Source: Leifsonia sp. Leaf264
GTDB taxonomy: Bacteria > Actinomycetota > Actinomycetes > Actinomycetales > Microbacteriaceae
NCBI RefSeq assembly: GCF_001422325.1
Contig: NZ_LMMR01000001.1
Coordinates: 435,256 to 499,255 of the forward strand
Direction of reading: 5' to 3'
Length of the DNA stretch: 64,000 nucleotides
Shown here: one piece after another, positions 8,446 through 16,255 of the stretch
Layout: each line of letters starts with the position of its first letter
Position numbering within the stretch: position 1 is the stretch's first letter
Made by a program: the position numbers and the translations under genes
The notes under the pieces: model-generated
Seen by the model: the letters and a program-made list of their open reading frames with translations, nothing else
Told to the model about the DNA's origin: nothing
The model's database searches: none

Positions 8446-10622
8446 CAGAGGATGACCAGTTCAAACGGTTCTGACTGGGGAAGCGCCGACGGCCCCTGCT
8501 GCGCTGGAGGACGGATGATCGTCGTTGGTTCTGGGGCCAGCTGCAGCGCGGTCCGGAGTATCGGGTGCCCGAGAAGCCACTCAGTTGCGGCACGTTCCAG
8601 TGACTCGATAGCGAAATGAGCGGCCCGGTACTCGGCCGAACGCACCACCCGGTTCGCGGGCAGGTGACCGTTGACGAACGGGGTGAGAGTGAAGATCGAG
8701 TTGAACGGCAGCGCAGCTCCACCAAACTCGAACTGCTCCCCCGCCGCTGTCTCCACGATCTGACCGCCATCCGGAGTCCGACCGATGATGCGACCACCCT
8801 CGAATCGGTGGAATAGCCACTCCCCAATCCGCGAGGTGAGGTTCTGATGCGCGACAGTCAAGGCAGTTGTCTCGTCCAGCGTCCGCCTGCGGGCCGCCAT
8901 CAGCTCACCGAGCTCGAACAGCTGCCCGGTGGTGACGGGCGCCGCGGCATTAGGAGAGGCAGGCGCCTGCGCCAGTTCGATCCGCAGAGCTCCCCGCGAG
9001 TCCGTGACCGTGGTCGCCGCCAGGCGAGCGAACACCCGGTCGGCGATCCCCCACTGTCCCTCCGGCAGTCGCAATCGAATCGATTCCCCGCCGTCGAACG
9101 GCTGCGCGTAACGACGGAGTTGCTTGGCGAGAATCGTCAGGTCGAATGCTGGTCCGGCAGCCGCGTAGGCACGGGCGATCGTCGTGCGCTCGAGGATCCG
9201 TTCCAGGTCAGTCCCCCATGTCGTGAGGATGAACTCGCCGCCGTCCTGATTGCGGCTGGCCGCGGACAGCAGGCCTGTGACCGCGGAGCGGAGACGGTCA
9301 GCGGTCTCGGGAGAGACAGGCAGCGGCGCCCGTCCGAGTAGACGCGCAAGGGCGAGGTTGTCATCCGCCTCGCTCGGTTCGTCAGTGACCTTCGATTCGG
9401 TAGGTGTGGTCGCCTGCCGGCGCCGGCGATGGTTAGGACCCCACGGGATCATCGACGGCTCCGGAATTCCGAAGAACGTACGGACCTGGGCGCACATGTG
9501 GCCACGGATCGCGTCGATGAACGCCGGGTTCCCCGTCCAACTCCCATCGACCTCCCACTCCCCCACAAGGCGGGTGGCGGCGTGAAAATCCTGCCCGAGG
9601 CAGGCGGCGAGCAGGTCGAAGCTTTTCAGCCCACCGGGGCCGTCGAGGAGAAATCCTTGCTGGACGGTGGTCGAATTGAAGATCGCACGGGTTATTCCCT
9701 GGTCATCGGTGACGATCGCCGTCGATGACTGGCTGGTTTCGTGAGCCAGTGGCAGACTCATTCGAGAACCCCGCAGTTCAGCGCCGAAGACCCTGATGAG
9801 GAACTCGTCCGCCCCCACCTGGCGGGAGAACCGCCAGCCGATCCTCTCGTTTGGGTCGCCCGGCTCAGGTGCACCAGAGAATGCTCCACCGCCCTCCCAC
9901 TCGTTCTCTGTTTCGGGGCGAGGTTCGAGAAGCTCCATGAGCTCCTCATAGTCGTATTGGGTGCCGTCAGCGCTGACCAGTCGCACCGGGCGGCCTCCCG
10001 CTTTCGTGCTCCATGAGCCGGCCGGGCGGACAGCAGAGGTCGCTGACGAGATGTACGGAACGTCGATGTTCAAACCGGTTGCTGCCGCGACACACTCCCA
10101 GTAAAACCGCCACCGGTCGACCAGTTCGAGGGTGAACTCGTGATGCAGCTCCAGCGCGTCGCGCAGCCTCCACGTGACGTGAAATCCGCCACCTGAATCG
10201 ACGACACTGGACGGGGCGATCGGGGCGTCAGCGAGCAACCTGAGCGCCTGCTCGCGGGTCGGCTGGTTGAGATTCGAGTGCTCCCCGTCAACCGTGTCCA
10301 GGTCCAGGATCAACGCCACCATGTACCGGTGCTCCGACCCGGTCCCGGTTCGGTAGTCGGGGGCGTCGATCATCGCCGGGTCGATCGTATGGACGTCGAC
10401 ATAGGTGGAAACTCCGCGTTCCGCGACGCGCGCGATGATCCGCCACGCGCCTTCATCGTCCGCGATCGGGACACGACCAGCAACGCGGAACGTGTTCTGC
10501 CCCTTCTTGTTCACAAACGGGTGTTTGATCACTAGAAGGTCGCCGCTGTCACCCCAGTCGTACCCGCCCCAAACCGCCGCATACTGCGCCAGCCACTGCT
10601 CCTTGTGCAGCTCGATGGTCAC
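8445..10622 (-). CDS. primase-polymerase-like replication protein
   Basis: A 725-residue protein whose N-terminal part resembles archaeo-eukaryotic-type primases of plasmids and integrative elements. LILDLDTVDG near residue 105 supplies an Asp-x-Asp metal site. SSVVDSGGGFHVTW near residue 145 matches the Ser-x-His region. A basic PAGSWSTKAGGRPVR stretch follows. The C-terminal half is not recognised. The start is GTG at 10622, overlapping the previous gene's stop. With the P-loop protein at 12260-14782 it probably replicates the excised element. Confidence 0.72.
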   Translation of the reverse strand: MTIELHKEQWLAQYAAVWGGYDWGDSGDLLVIKHPFVNKKGQNTFRVAGRVPIADDEGAWRIIARVAERGVSTYVDVHTIDPAMIDAPDYRTGTGSEHRYMVALILDLDTVDGEHSNLNQPTREQALRLLADAPIAPSSVVDSGGGFHVTWRLRDALELHHEFTLELVDRWRFYWECVAAATGLNIDVPYISSATSAVRPAGSWSTKAGGRPVRLVSADGTQYDYEELMELLEPRPETENEWEGGGAFSGAPEPGDPNERIGWRFSRQVGADEFLIRVFGAELRGSRMSLPLAHETSQSSTAIVTDDQGITRAIFNSTTVQQGFLLDGPGGLKSFDLLAACLGQDFHAATRLVGEWEVDGSWTGNPAFIDAIRGHMCAQVRTFFGIPEPSMIPWGPNHRRRRQATTPTESKVTDEPSEADDNLALARLLGRAPLPVSPETADRLRSAVTGLLSAASRNQDGGEFILTTWGTDLERILERTTIARAYAAAGPAFDLTILAKQLRRYAQPFDGGESIRLRLPEGQWGIADRVFARLAATTVTDSRGALRIELAQAPASPNAAAPVTTGQLFELGELMAARRRTLDETTALTVAHQNLTSRIGEWLFHRFEGGRIIGRTPDGGQIVETAAGEQFEFGGAALPFNSIFTLTPFVNGHLPANRVVRSAEYRAAHFAIESLERAATEWLLGHPILRTALQLAPEPTTIIRPPAQQGPSALPQSEPFELVIL

Positions 10623-10825
10623 CGGTCCGACCTCCGTGCCGGCTGCCCATCGATCTCGTCGATGGCGTCCGCCAGGATCCGACGGGATGCCGCTTCGAGC
10701 AACGCGACCCGGACGTCGGTCTCCACATCGGGGTTCCCGCCACCCACCTCGATGCTCGCGCGCAGGATTGCGTGAAGCACATCGTTGGCCAGTAGTTCTT
10801 CGGAGAGAAGTTCGACGCGGGTCAT
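10619..10825 (-). CDS. small hypothetical protein
   Basis: A 68-residue, mostly helical and acidic protein. The ATG at 10825 overlaps the stop of the 60-residue gene upstream (ATGA), and its own stop overlaps the primase GTG. The double coupling supports it as real. Function unknown; an accessory replication subunit is possible. Confidence 0.6.
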   Translation of the reverse strand: MTRVELLSEELLANDVLHAILRASIEVGGGNPDVETDVRVALLEAASRRILADAIDEIDGQPARRSDR

Positions 10826-11007
10826 CAGTTCACCCCGCCTCGGTCGCCCGGCCAAGTCGACAGGACGCGGTTGACAACGGAGCGCCCACGGGCAAGGTCG
10901 ACTCCCAGGCTTGTCTGGCGGTGTTCAGCGAAGCGCGCGAGGGATTCCAGCGTGGCGATGGCCTCACGGATCACCTGCGCATCCACGGTCTCAAGATCGA
11001 TTGTCAT
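10825..11007 (-). CDS. small hypothetical protein
   Basis: A 60-residue protein. The ATG at 11007 follows AAAGGGG and a CAAACAAC leader (11008-11056). It is the first gene of the transcription-translation unit that ends with the primase. No domain recognised. Confidence 0.6.
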   Translation of the reverse strand: MTIDLETVDAQVIREAIATLESLARFAEHRQTSLGVDLARGRSVVNRVLSTWPGDRGGVN

Positions 11008-11056
11008 GACTGCCCCTTTCTAGGCTTCTGCACTGAGGTGCGGAGTTGTTTGCCGG
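11008..11056 (-). promoter_or_regulatory. CAAACAAC leader, copy d
   Basis: CAAACAAC loop with a partly mismatched stem, then ACCTC (11039-11035). The Shine-Dalgarno AGGGG can pair with the local GCCT or with CCTC. Shortest copy. Confidence 0.6.
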
Positions 11057-11062
11057 CCGCGC

Positions 11063-12070
11063 TCAAGCCAGCTCTCGCAGACGGGTGACGAACGGCTGCG
11101 CGTAGTCGGTGAGTTCCTCCGTCACGAACTGAGTGCGACGGTCCAACAGGTAGTCGGATCCGACCTCCCCGCTCATTTCCGCGAGCATCTCCTGGAACTC
11201 CGAGTCGACGTCCAGCTCCCGTTCCAGCAGACCGCCGGCGGTGCGGGAACCGAACAGCATCTGCGTGACGATCGTCACCGCATCCTCGGAAACGCGAGCG
11301 CGTCCCGCGATGTCCTGACGCGCGTTCTGAAGGGTGACGACCGCGGAACGACGCGTCGATGCGCCGGACGGACGACCAGTGCGCTGCTCAAGTTCTCCGA
11401 CGAGCTGCGCTTGGGTAGGAGCGACCCGACGGACCAGCTCGTGCAGCAGCGCGCCAGCCGTCATGTCGTCCATGCCCGCGGAGACCACGGCGGCCTCGGC
11501 CACGAGCAGAGACAGGCGGTTGATCGTGATGGCGGTACTGCCGGGGATCGCGCCGATCACCGGGTTAGGGGTGACACCGAAACGGGTAGGGACACACGAG
11601 GGCTCGGCAAAACTGGCACCCTCCGTGTTGTGAACGACACCGTCGAACGGTGCACCGGGGACCGGCTTAGGAGGCTTCACGGTCTTGGTCTGCGGCACGT
11701 ACTCCGCGTTGTTCGTTTCGCCGGATGTCAGAAACATCGAGAACTGCTGCTCACCGCGGGCGAGAGCCTTGATGGCGCCGGCGGTCCATTTCACGGCGTC
11801 GGCGCTGGCCGGGATGTTCATGCCCACAGCCAGCCACGCCTCGATGGCCATGGTCGCAGCGTCGGCACGATCCAGGTGACGACGGACAGTGATGCCGCCG
11901 AACCGGGCGATGATCGCCCGCATGAGCGGCGCCGCTTCCTGACGCTGCCAGCCGGTGCCGTATCGGCCAGCCACGTCAGCGGTCGGCTTCCTAGACGGGG
12001 TGATCGACCGTGCTTCGATGCGGGCGATCTCGGAACGGATGACCTCGTTGGTGAGGGTGGGGAGGGACAT
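11063..12070 (-). CDS. hypothetical protein of the replication module
   Basis: A 335-residue protein with no recognised domain. The first half contains PTADVAGRYGTGWQRQE and a TGAIKALARGEQQFS segment; the second half is predicted to be helical. It lies between the P-loop replication protein and the primase, each separated by leader structures, so a replication or copy-control role is likely but unproven. The SD region (GAGAG) is buried in the hairpin at 12071-12120. Confidence 0.6.
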   Translation of the reverse strand: MSLPTLTNEVIRSEIARIEARSITPSRKPTADVAGRYGTGWQRQEAAPLMRAIIARFGGITVRRHLDRADAATMAIEAWLAVGMNIPASADAVKWTAGAIKALARGEQQFSMFLTSGETNNAEYVPQTKTVKPPKPVPGAPFDGVVHNTEGASFAEPSCVPTRFGVTPNPVIGAIPGSTAITINRLSLLVAEAAVVSAGMDDMTAGALLHELVRRVAPTQAQLVGELEQRTGRPSGASTRRSAVVTLQNARQDIAGRARVSEDAVTIVTQMLFGSRTAGGLLERELDVDSEFQEMLAEMSGEVGSDYLLDRRTQFVTEELTDYAQPFVTRLRELA

Positions 12071-12120
12071 TTTGTCTCGCTCTCTGCCCCGACGCGTTTC
12101 GTCGGTTGCAGAGGTGAGAC
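12071..12120 (-). promoter_or_regulatory. anti-SD hairpin, partial leader copy f
   Basis: GTCTC...GAGAC, CTCTGC...GCAGAG and CCGAC...GTCGG stack into one long stem that includes the conserved ACCTCT and covers the purine-rich ribosome site of 11063-12070. It lacks the CAAACAAC loop. Confidence 0.6.
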
Positions 12121-12205
12121 ATGTGGCGAAGAACCAGCTCTGGAGAGGGATTTTTCTGCTTGAACAGGACTGTTATGAACCCGTTACACCGTCCCGAAAT
12201 CAAAG

Positions 12206-12246
12206 GAAAGGGCGCCCTGGCACTCGATGGCCAGGGCGCCCTTTCA
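12206..12246 (-). terminator. hairpin terminator after the P-loop replication protein
   Basis: A 16-pair GC-rich inverted repeat with core GGGCGCCCTGGC, flanked by AAA/TTT tracts. It lies 14 bases beyond the stop at 12260 and could act in both directions. Confidence 0.75.
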
Positions 12247-12259
12247 AATGACGGGACTG

Positions 12260-14782
12260 TTAGTTTTCGTCGATGGATTCGGCGTCCGGGTCGAGCAGGC
12301 CAGCATCGCCCCATTCCTCGCGACGGATGACGATGAAGTTGCCGCTCGCACCGGCGAAATGCAGCTTCTTCGTCGCCTGGCCGGTCGTGGACGCGGCAAT
12401 CAGCGGCTTCATCGCCTCGACGAGCATCGTGCGGTCGAACGACGCAAACTCCGGGTCGGCACGCAGCGCCTGGACGGCGATCGTCGGAATGACCGCGACA
12501 GCGTCGATCCCGTCGACCACCCGCCCCAGTGCCAGGACCGGTGCGTTGCTCGTCGACTCGTCGTCATTGCCGTGGTTGAGGCGGTACCGCCCGGAGATGA
12601 CGCCGGCCGTTAGCACGTCCAGTATCCGGGCGTGCAGCGGAACGTCATCACCGATCGCACGGTTGTGCTCTACAGCGATCGCCCACGCAGCCTCACGGGA
12701 TTTGGAGATGATCTCCTCGCGCTCCGCCTCGGAGATCGCACCGATCTCGAGGAGGTAGGTGGTCCAGATCATCATTCCTATGACCGGGGCGACAGCCACC
12801 TCACGGCCACGGGGAGTTATTTTCGAGTGAACGGAGTGCAGTTTCGCGCGTTCCTCCTGCTCGATCTCCAACCACGGTGCTCGCCAGACGTCGAGGGTGC
12901 CGGCACGGTCCAGCTGACGGCACACCCAGGCGACGTACGCGGAGGTGTGGAGGTGCAGGAGCGGGTTGTTGTTCGTCGCTTCCTCCCACTCGAGGGCACG
13001 GCCGCTGGTGAACGCGTTCGCCGCTGTCACACGCACAGCGAACAGACGCTCCATCGTCGAGCCGATGTCACGCGCCGGACCGGTGGGGACCTTCTCCGTA
13101 CCGATGTACATCGTTGGGCAGCTGGGATCTGAGGTGTCGGAGTCCCACTCACCGGTCACCACATCCTGGACGCTCTTCGCGCTGCCGCCCGCCCCGCCTT
13201 CGTATCCGGGGCGCACTGCCGAATCAAAACGGGCGTACTCGCTGTCGTCGCGGGGGTCGTAGTGCACAGCCTTGAAGTCGTCGACGGTGACGATCCCGTT
13301 CTCCATGCCTCGGTAACCGTTGCGGTGGATAGCGGCTTTGTCGTGCGCACGCATCGTCGGGCCGATCGCATTAGGGGCGACGAACGCCTTATGGAATCGG
13401 CGGAGGATCGAAGATTTTCCGGAACCGCGAATCCCGACGAGAACGGTCACGGAGCCAGCACCGCGGCCAGCACCGGTCATCGCCCCGAGCCCGTACGCGA
13501 GCGCGCCCATGAGCCCGGTGCGGATACCCCAGGTTCCGAGGTGACCGAGCGCTGCGAGTGCCTCCACGGCCGCCGCGAGCTCCTCGTCGCGAGACATGCC
13601 GGCAGTGTCGAGGAGCGTGTGCGCCTGGTGCATTTTGGACAGCTTCGCCCGAGCGGAGACATCCATCCCCATGCCGGTGACAGTCCCGTCCGGTGTCAGG
13701 TAACCCCAGCGGTCGAGGCGGTGTCGGAACCCGTTACGCAGGATGATTTCTCGCCTCTCGATGTTGTCCTCGCCGTGACCGCGGATAGCAGCGTCGACCG
13801 TCTCTCCGACCCTGCCCGCAGCGAACATGTAGTTGAGGGTGACACTTTCGCCGCCTGGCGCCGAGTTCAGATACCGGCGCGGAAACTTGAGATCCTCATC
13901 GCGGACATCCTCGACCAAATACTTCTCGAGACCGAACGATGTGGGGATATGAATCAGGAGGTCGTGACTGATGACCGGCTTCTGTGCCTTCGGGTTGGTC
14001 AGGTCGTTCCAGGCCCGGTAGGTGACAACACGCTCGACGGCCGCGTTCAGCCACACCGTCTCCGGATCCATCAGCTCCGCACCCGGGGTGACGATGACGC
14101 CGCGCGCGACGTCGACCATCGGGGCGAGCGGCTTCGGTTTCGGGACAGCCACCGCGACCGCCCTCTCGGCCACGACGCGTTCAGCCGGCGGCTTGGCGCC
14201 CACCGACGTTTTCGCGCTCTTGAGGAGGCCGTCGAGGTAGGCAGTCCGCCGTGCGTCAGGGGTCACGGCGAGGGTGGCTGCCGGCGAGGCAGCGCCCAAT
14301 TGGAGGTAGTCGACCTTGGCGAGCGTGCCGAGGTGGGCGCCGAGTGCAGCGGCTTCGGCGTGGATGCTGGCGCGACCTTTCATGCCGGTGAATGCGATCG
14401 TGATGTGCGCGTCGTCACGCCTCAGCAGATCCGCGATCTCGGGCCGCGGGAGGCTGGCCTCCTCGTGCCACCCGTCAGCCCCGTCCAGCCCAACGACGAT
14501 CAGCCCACCCGAGGCATGCTCAGCGACAACCGCAACATCGTCCGGAGCATCGAGGATGAGGATGCGCCCAACGTGTTCCAGGAGCTCGCGGTGCTTGTCG
14601 GTGATCGTGAGGACCGGGCGCTCGTCAACCTCGGCCGGCTCGTCATCCTCGATCGTCGCGTAAACGACGTCCTCGCCGTCGAACCCCGGGACGTCTGGTT
14701 CCGTTGCATCAGGTTTCGGGGCATCGGCGTCGGCGTACGCAGGAACGTCTGTGTCGTCGTAGGGAATGGATTCGTTGAACAT
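12260..14782 (-). CDS. P-loop replication protein (helicase-like)
   Basis: An 840-residue protein with a Walker A motif VGIRGSGKSSI near residue 447, followed by the likely Walker B GIVTVDDFK and a Cys/Thr-rich sensor region TMYIGTEKVPTG. The N-terminal 230 residues are acidic and different in composition. The architecture resembles phage- or plasmid-type replicative ATPases. The ATG at 14782 follows AAGGA and a CAAACAAC leader. The gene reads away from the repeat-rich region 14858-15328, as replication initiators often do from their own origin. Confidence 0.68.
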   Translation of the reverse strand: MFNESIPYDDTDVPAYADADAPKPDATEPDVPGFDGEDVVYATIEDDEPAEVDERPVLTITDKHRELLEHVGRILILDAPDDVAVVAEHASGGLIVVGLDGADGWHEEASLPRPEIADLLRRDDAHITIAFTGMKGRASIHAEAAALGAHLGTLAKVDYLQLGAASPAATLAVTPDARRTAYLDGLLKSAKTSVGAKPPAERVVAERAVAVAVPKPKPLAPMVDVARGVIVTPGAELMDPETVWLNAAVERVVTYRAWNDLTNPKAQKPVISHDLLIHIPTSFGLEKYLVEDVRDEDLKFPRRYLNSAPGGESVTLNYMFAAGRVGETVDAAIRGHGEDNIERREIILRNGFRHRLDRWGYLTPDGTVTGMGMDVSARAKLSKMHQAHTLLDTAGMSRDEELAAAVEALAALGHLGTWGIRTGLMGALAYGLGAMTGAGRGAGSVTVLVGIRGSGKSSILRRFHKAFVAPNAIGPTMRAHDKAAIHRNGYRGMENGIVTVDDFKAVHYDPRDDSEYARFDSAVRPGYEGGAGGSAKSVQDVVTGEWDSDTSDPSCPTMYIGTEKVPTGPARDIGSTMERLFAVRVTAANAFTSGRALEWEEATNNNPLLHLHTSAYVAWVCRQLDRAGTLDVWRAPWLEIEQEERAKLHSVHSKITPRGREVAVAPVIGMMIWTTYLLEIGAISEAEREEIISKSREAAWAIAVEHNRAIGDDVPLHARILDVLTAGVISGRYRLNHGNDDESTSNAPVLALGRVVDGIDAVAVIPTIAVQALRADPEFASFDRTMLVEAMKPLIAASTTGQATKKLHFAGASGNFIVIRREEWGDAGLLDPDAESIDEN

Positions 14783-14845
14783 GGGTGTCCTTCTGTGATC
14801 GGCCGCTTCGGGCTTCACAGAGAGGTGCCGGGTTGTTTGCCGGTG
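14783..14845 (-). promoter_or_regulatory. CAAACAAC leader, copy a
   Basis: CAAACAAC (14839 to 14832) on a CCGG/CCGG stem, then ACCTC (14826-14822). CTGTGA (14820-14815) pairs with TCACAG (14798-14793), and CCT pairs with the AAGG ribosome site. It mirrors copy e on the other side of the repeat region. Confidence 0.72.
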
Positions 14846-14857
14846 ATCCCAGCCGAC

Positions 14858-15328
14858 ATTCCGGGCCATTCCGGTAGCCGGAATGGCAACGACGATCGGA
14901 ATCGACGGCGATCAGAGCCAAGATCGGCATGTTTCCGCGGTCCTCAGGGGTGTTGTCGTACATCATGCGAGCCCGAATCCGGTTGCCATTCCGGTGAAAC
15001 GGCCGACCGGAATGGCAACCGGAATGGCAAAGCCGATCAGCCAGCACCCCGAGATCGGCTTGTTTCCGGGCCTGTCCCTCTCTTCTTCTTCTCTCTTGAG
15101 AGCAAGAGAGAGATACATAGGGCATTCCGGTGAAAACAGCACCCCCCTTCTGAGAAGAGAGGGTTGGCAACTACTTCAACGATTCGTTGTCACTCATGAC
15201 AGTTCCTACAGGGGGCATGCCACATCTGGCGGCATACCGGGAATTCCGGAATGACACCCCCGCGATCCTCGTGATTCCGGGCCTGTTGGGCATTCCGGCG
15301 CCATTCCGGTGGCCGATTTCACCGGAAT
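14858..15328. repeat. iteron-like ATTCCGG cluster, candidate origin
   Basis: Thirteen copies of ATTCCGG/CCGGAAT in both orientations: 14858, 14868, 14878, 14988, 15007, 15019, 15124, 15243 (a palindromic pair ATTCCGGAAT), 15274, 15292, 15303 and 15322. Several extend to GCCATTCCGGT. No gene fits the interval 14846-15345. It lies between divergent replication genes, the usual place for an iteron origin or initiator autoregulation sites. Confidence 0.68.
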
Positions 15329-15345
15329 GGCACCGTCCTGAGCTG

Positions 15346-15410
15346 GGGCCGGCAAACAACCCGGCACCTCTGTGTGAGGCCTAAGAAGGCCAAACCCACA
15401 GGAGGAACCC
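15346..15410 (+). promoter_or_regulatory. CAAACAAC leader, copy e
   Basis: GCCGG-CAAACAAC-CCGGC stem-loop (15348-15365), then ACCTC (15366-15370). CCTCTGTG (15367-15374) pairs with CACAGGAGG (15397-15405) with one bulge, hiding the strong Shine-Dalgarno of the 55-residue gene. GGCC at 15378 and 15388 forms the inner stem. Confidence 0.75.
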
Positions 15411-15578
15411 ATGTCCAACTCATTCCACGCAGGATCCGGAAACGCCAGCCGCCACCAGATCACCGCCGCTCGCCGCGAGGCCCGACGCAACCGCCGCACG
15501 GCCACCGCGATCTGGCAGCGCACCGTCAACGAGTACGAAGCCGCCGAAGCTCGCACCGACGAGCGGGCCTCCCGATGA
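15411..15578 (+). CDS. small basic protein, first gene of plus operon
   Basis: A 55-residue, Arg/Ala-rich protein. AGGAGG is perfectly placed before the ATG, and its stop overlaps the next ATG (ATGA at 15575). Composition suggests nucleic-acid binding; function unknown. Its ribosome site is masked by the leader. Confidence 0.65.
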   Translation: MSNSFHAGSGNASRHQITAARREARRNRRTATAIWQRTVNEYEAAEARTDERASR

Positions 15579-16255
15579 CCCGCCCGCCAATCAACCCACC
15601 CGCCAAGCTCCACTCTGCCGCAGCCCAGGCGGACCGCGACCGAGCTGACCTCCTCCTCGGGATCTCCGAGGGTGTCCTAACCCTGGCGGACGCGATTGAG
15701 CAGGCCGCCCGCGATAGGGCGATCCGCCGCCTGTCCCTCCGCCAGGTCCTTCTGGAGCTCGATGGCATCGGGGATGCAGCGGTCCGCCGGATCGAGTCTC
15801 GCTATCACGTCGTGCTCGGTTCAACCGCCGCAGACCGCGACCGCCGCCTGCTCCTCGTTCACATCGTGGACGCCCGCCACGGAGGCCGCGGCATCCAAGC
15901 CCTCGCCGACGCTGTCGCCCGGGAGCGCAAGCTCCTGCCATCCGGCCGCCGCGCACTCGTCCGGCGGGGCTTCCCGTTCGCAGCCCTGCCTACGTCGCCC
16001 CGGCCGACCACCACCCGTCCGACGACGGACGCCTGGGGTGAGCCACTCCCCCAGCCACCTATCAAGCCAGCACCGAGCCCATGGGATCAGGTGCCGAGCG
16101 CCGAGCCGGCCACAGCACCGACCGAGGCCCAGGCCGCCAACTCCACCTCCTACAGCTCGATCGCCGAGGCACGCGAGTCGCTCGGCATCTGGAGCGCCGA
16201 CATGACCGATGCCGACCTGGTCGCACTCGTCGAAGACGGGGAGGTGACCCGATGA
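15575..16255 (+). CDS. mIHF-like (actinobacterial integration host factor) protein
   Basis: A 226-residue protein. Residues about 21-80 match the actinobacterial IHF fold: a helix, then LTLADAIEQAARDRAI, then LSLRQVLLELDGIGDAAVRRI, where the LDGIG turn corresponds to the LPGVG helix-turn-helix signature. Chromosomal mIHF is about 105 residues; this one has a proline-rich C-terminal extension. Host mIHF bends DNA for site-specific recombination and compacts the nucleoid. An element-encoded copy next to a candidate origin suggests use in replication initiation or in integrase/excisionase complexes. It is translationally coupled on both sides. Confidence 0.7.
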   Translation: MTRPPINPPAKLHSAAAQADRDRADLLLGISEGVLTLADAIEQAARDRAIRRLSLRQVLLELDGIGDAAVRRIESRYHVVLGSTAADRDRRLLLVHIVDARHGGRGIQALADAVARERKLLPSGRRALVRRGFPFAALPTSPRPTTTRPTTDAWGEPLPQPPIKPAPSPWDQVPSAEPATAPTEAQAANSTSYSSIAEARESLGIWSADMTDADLVALVEDGEVTR

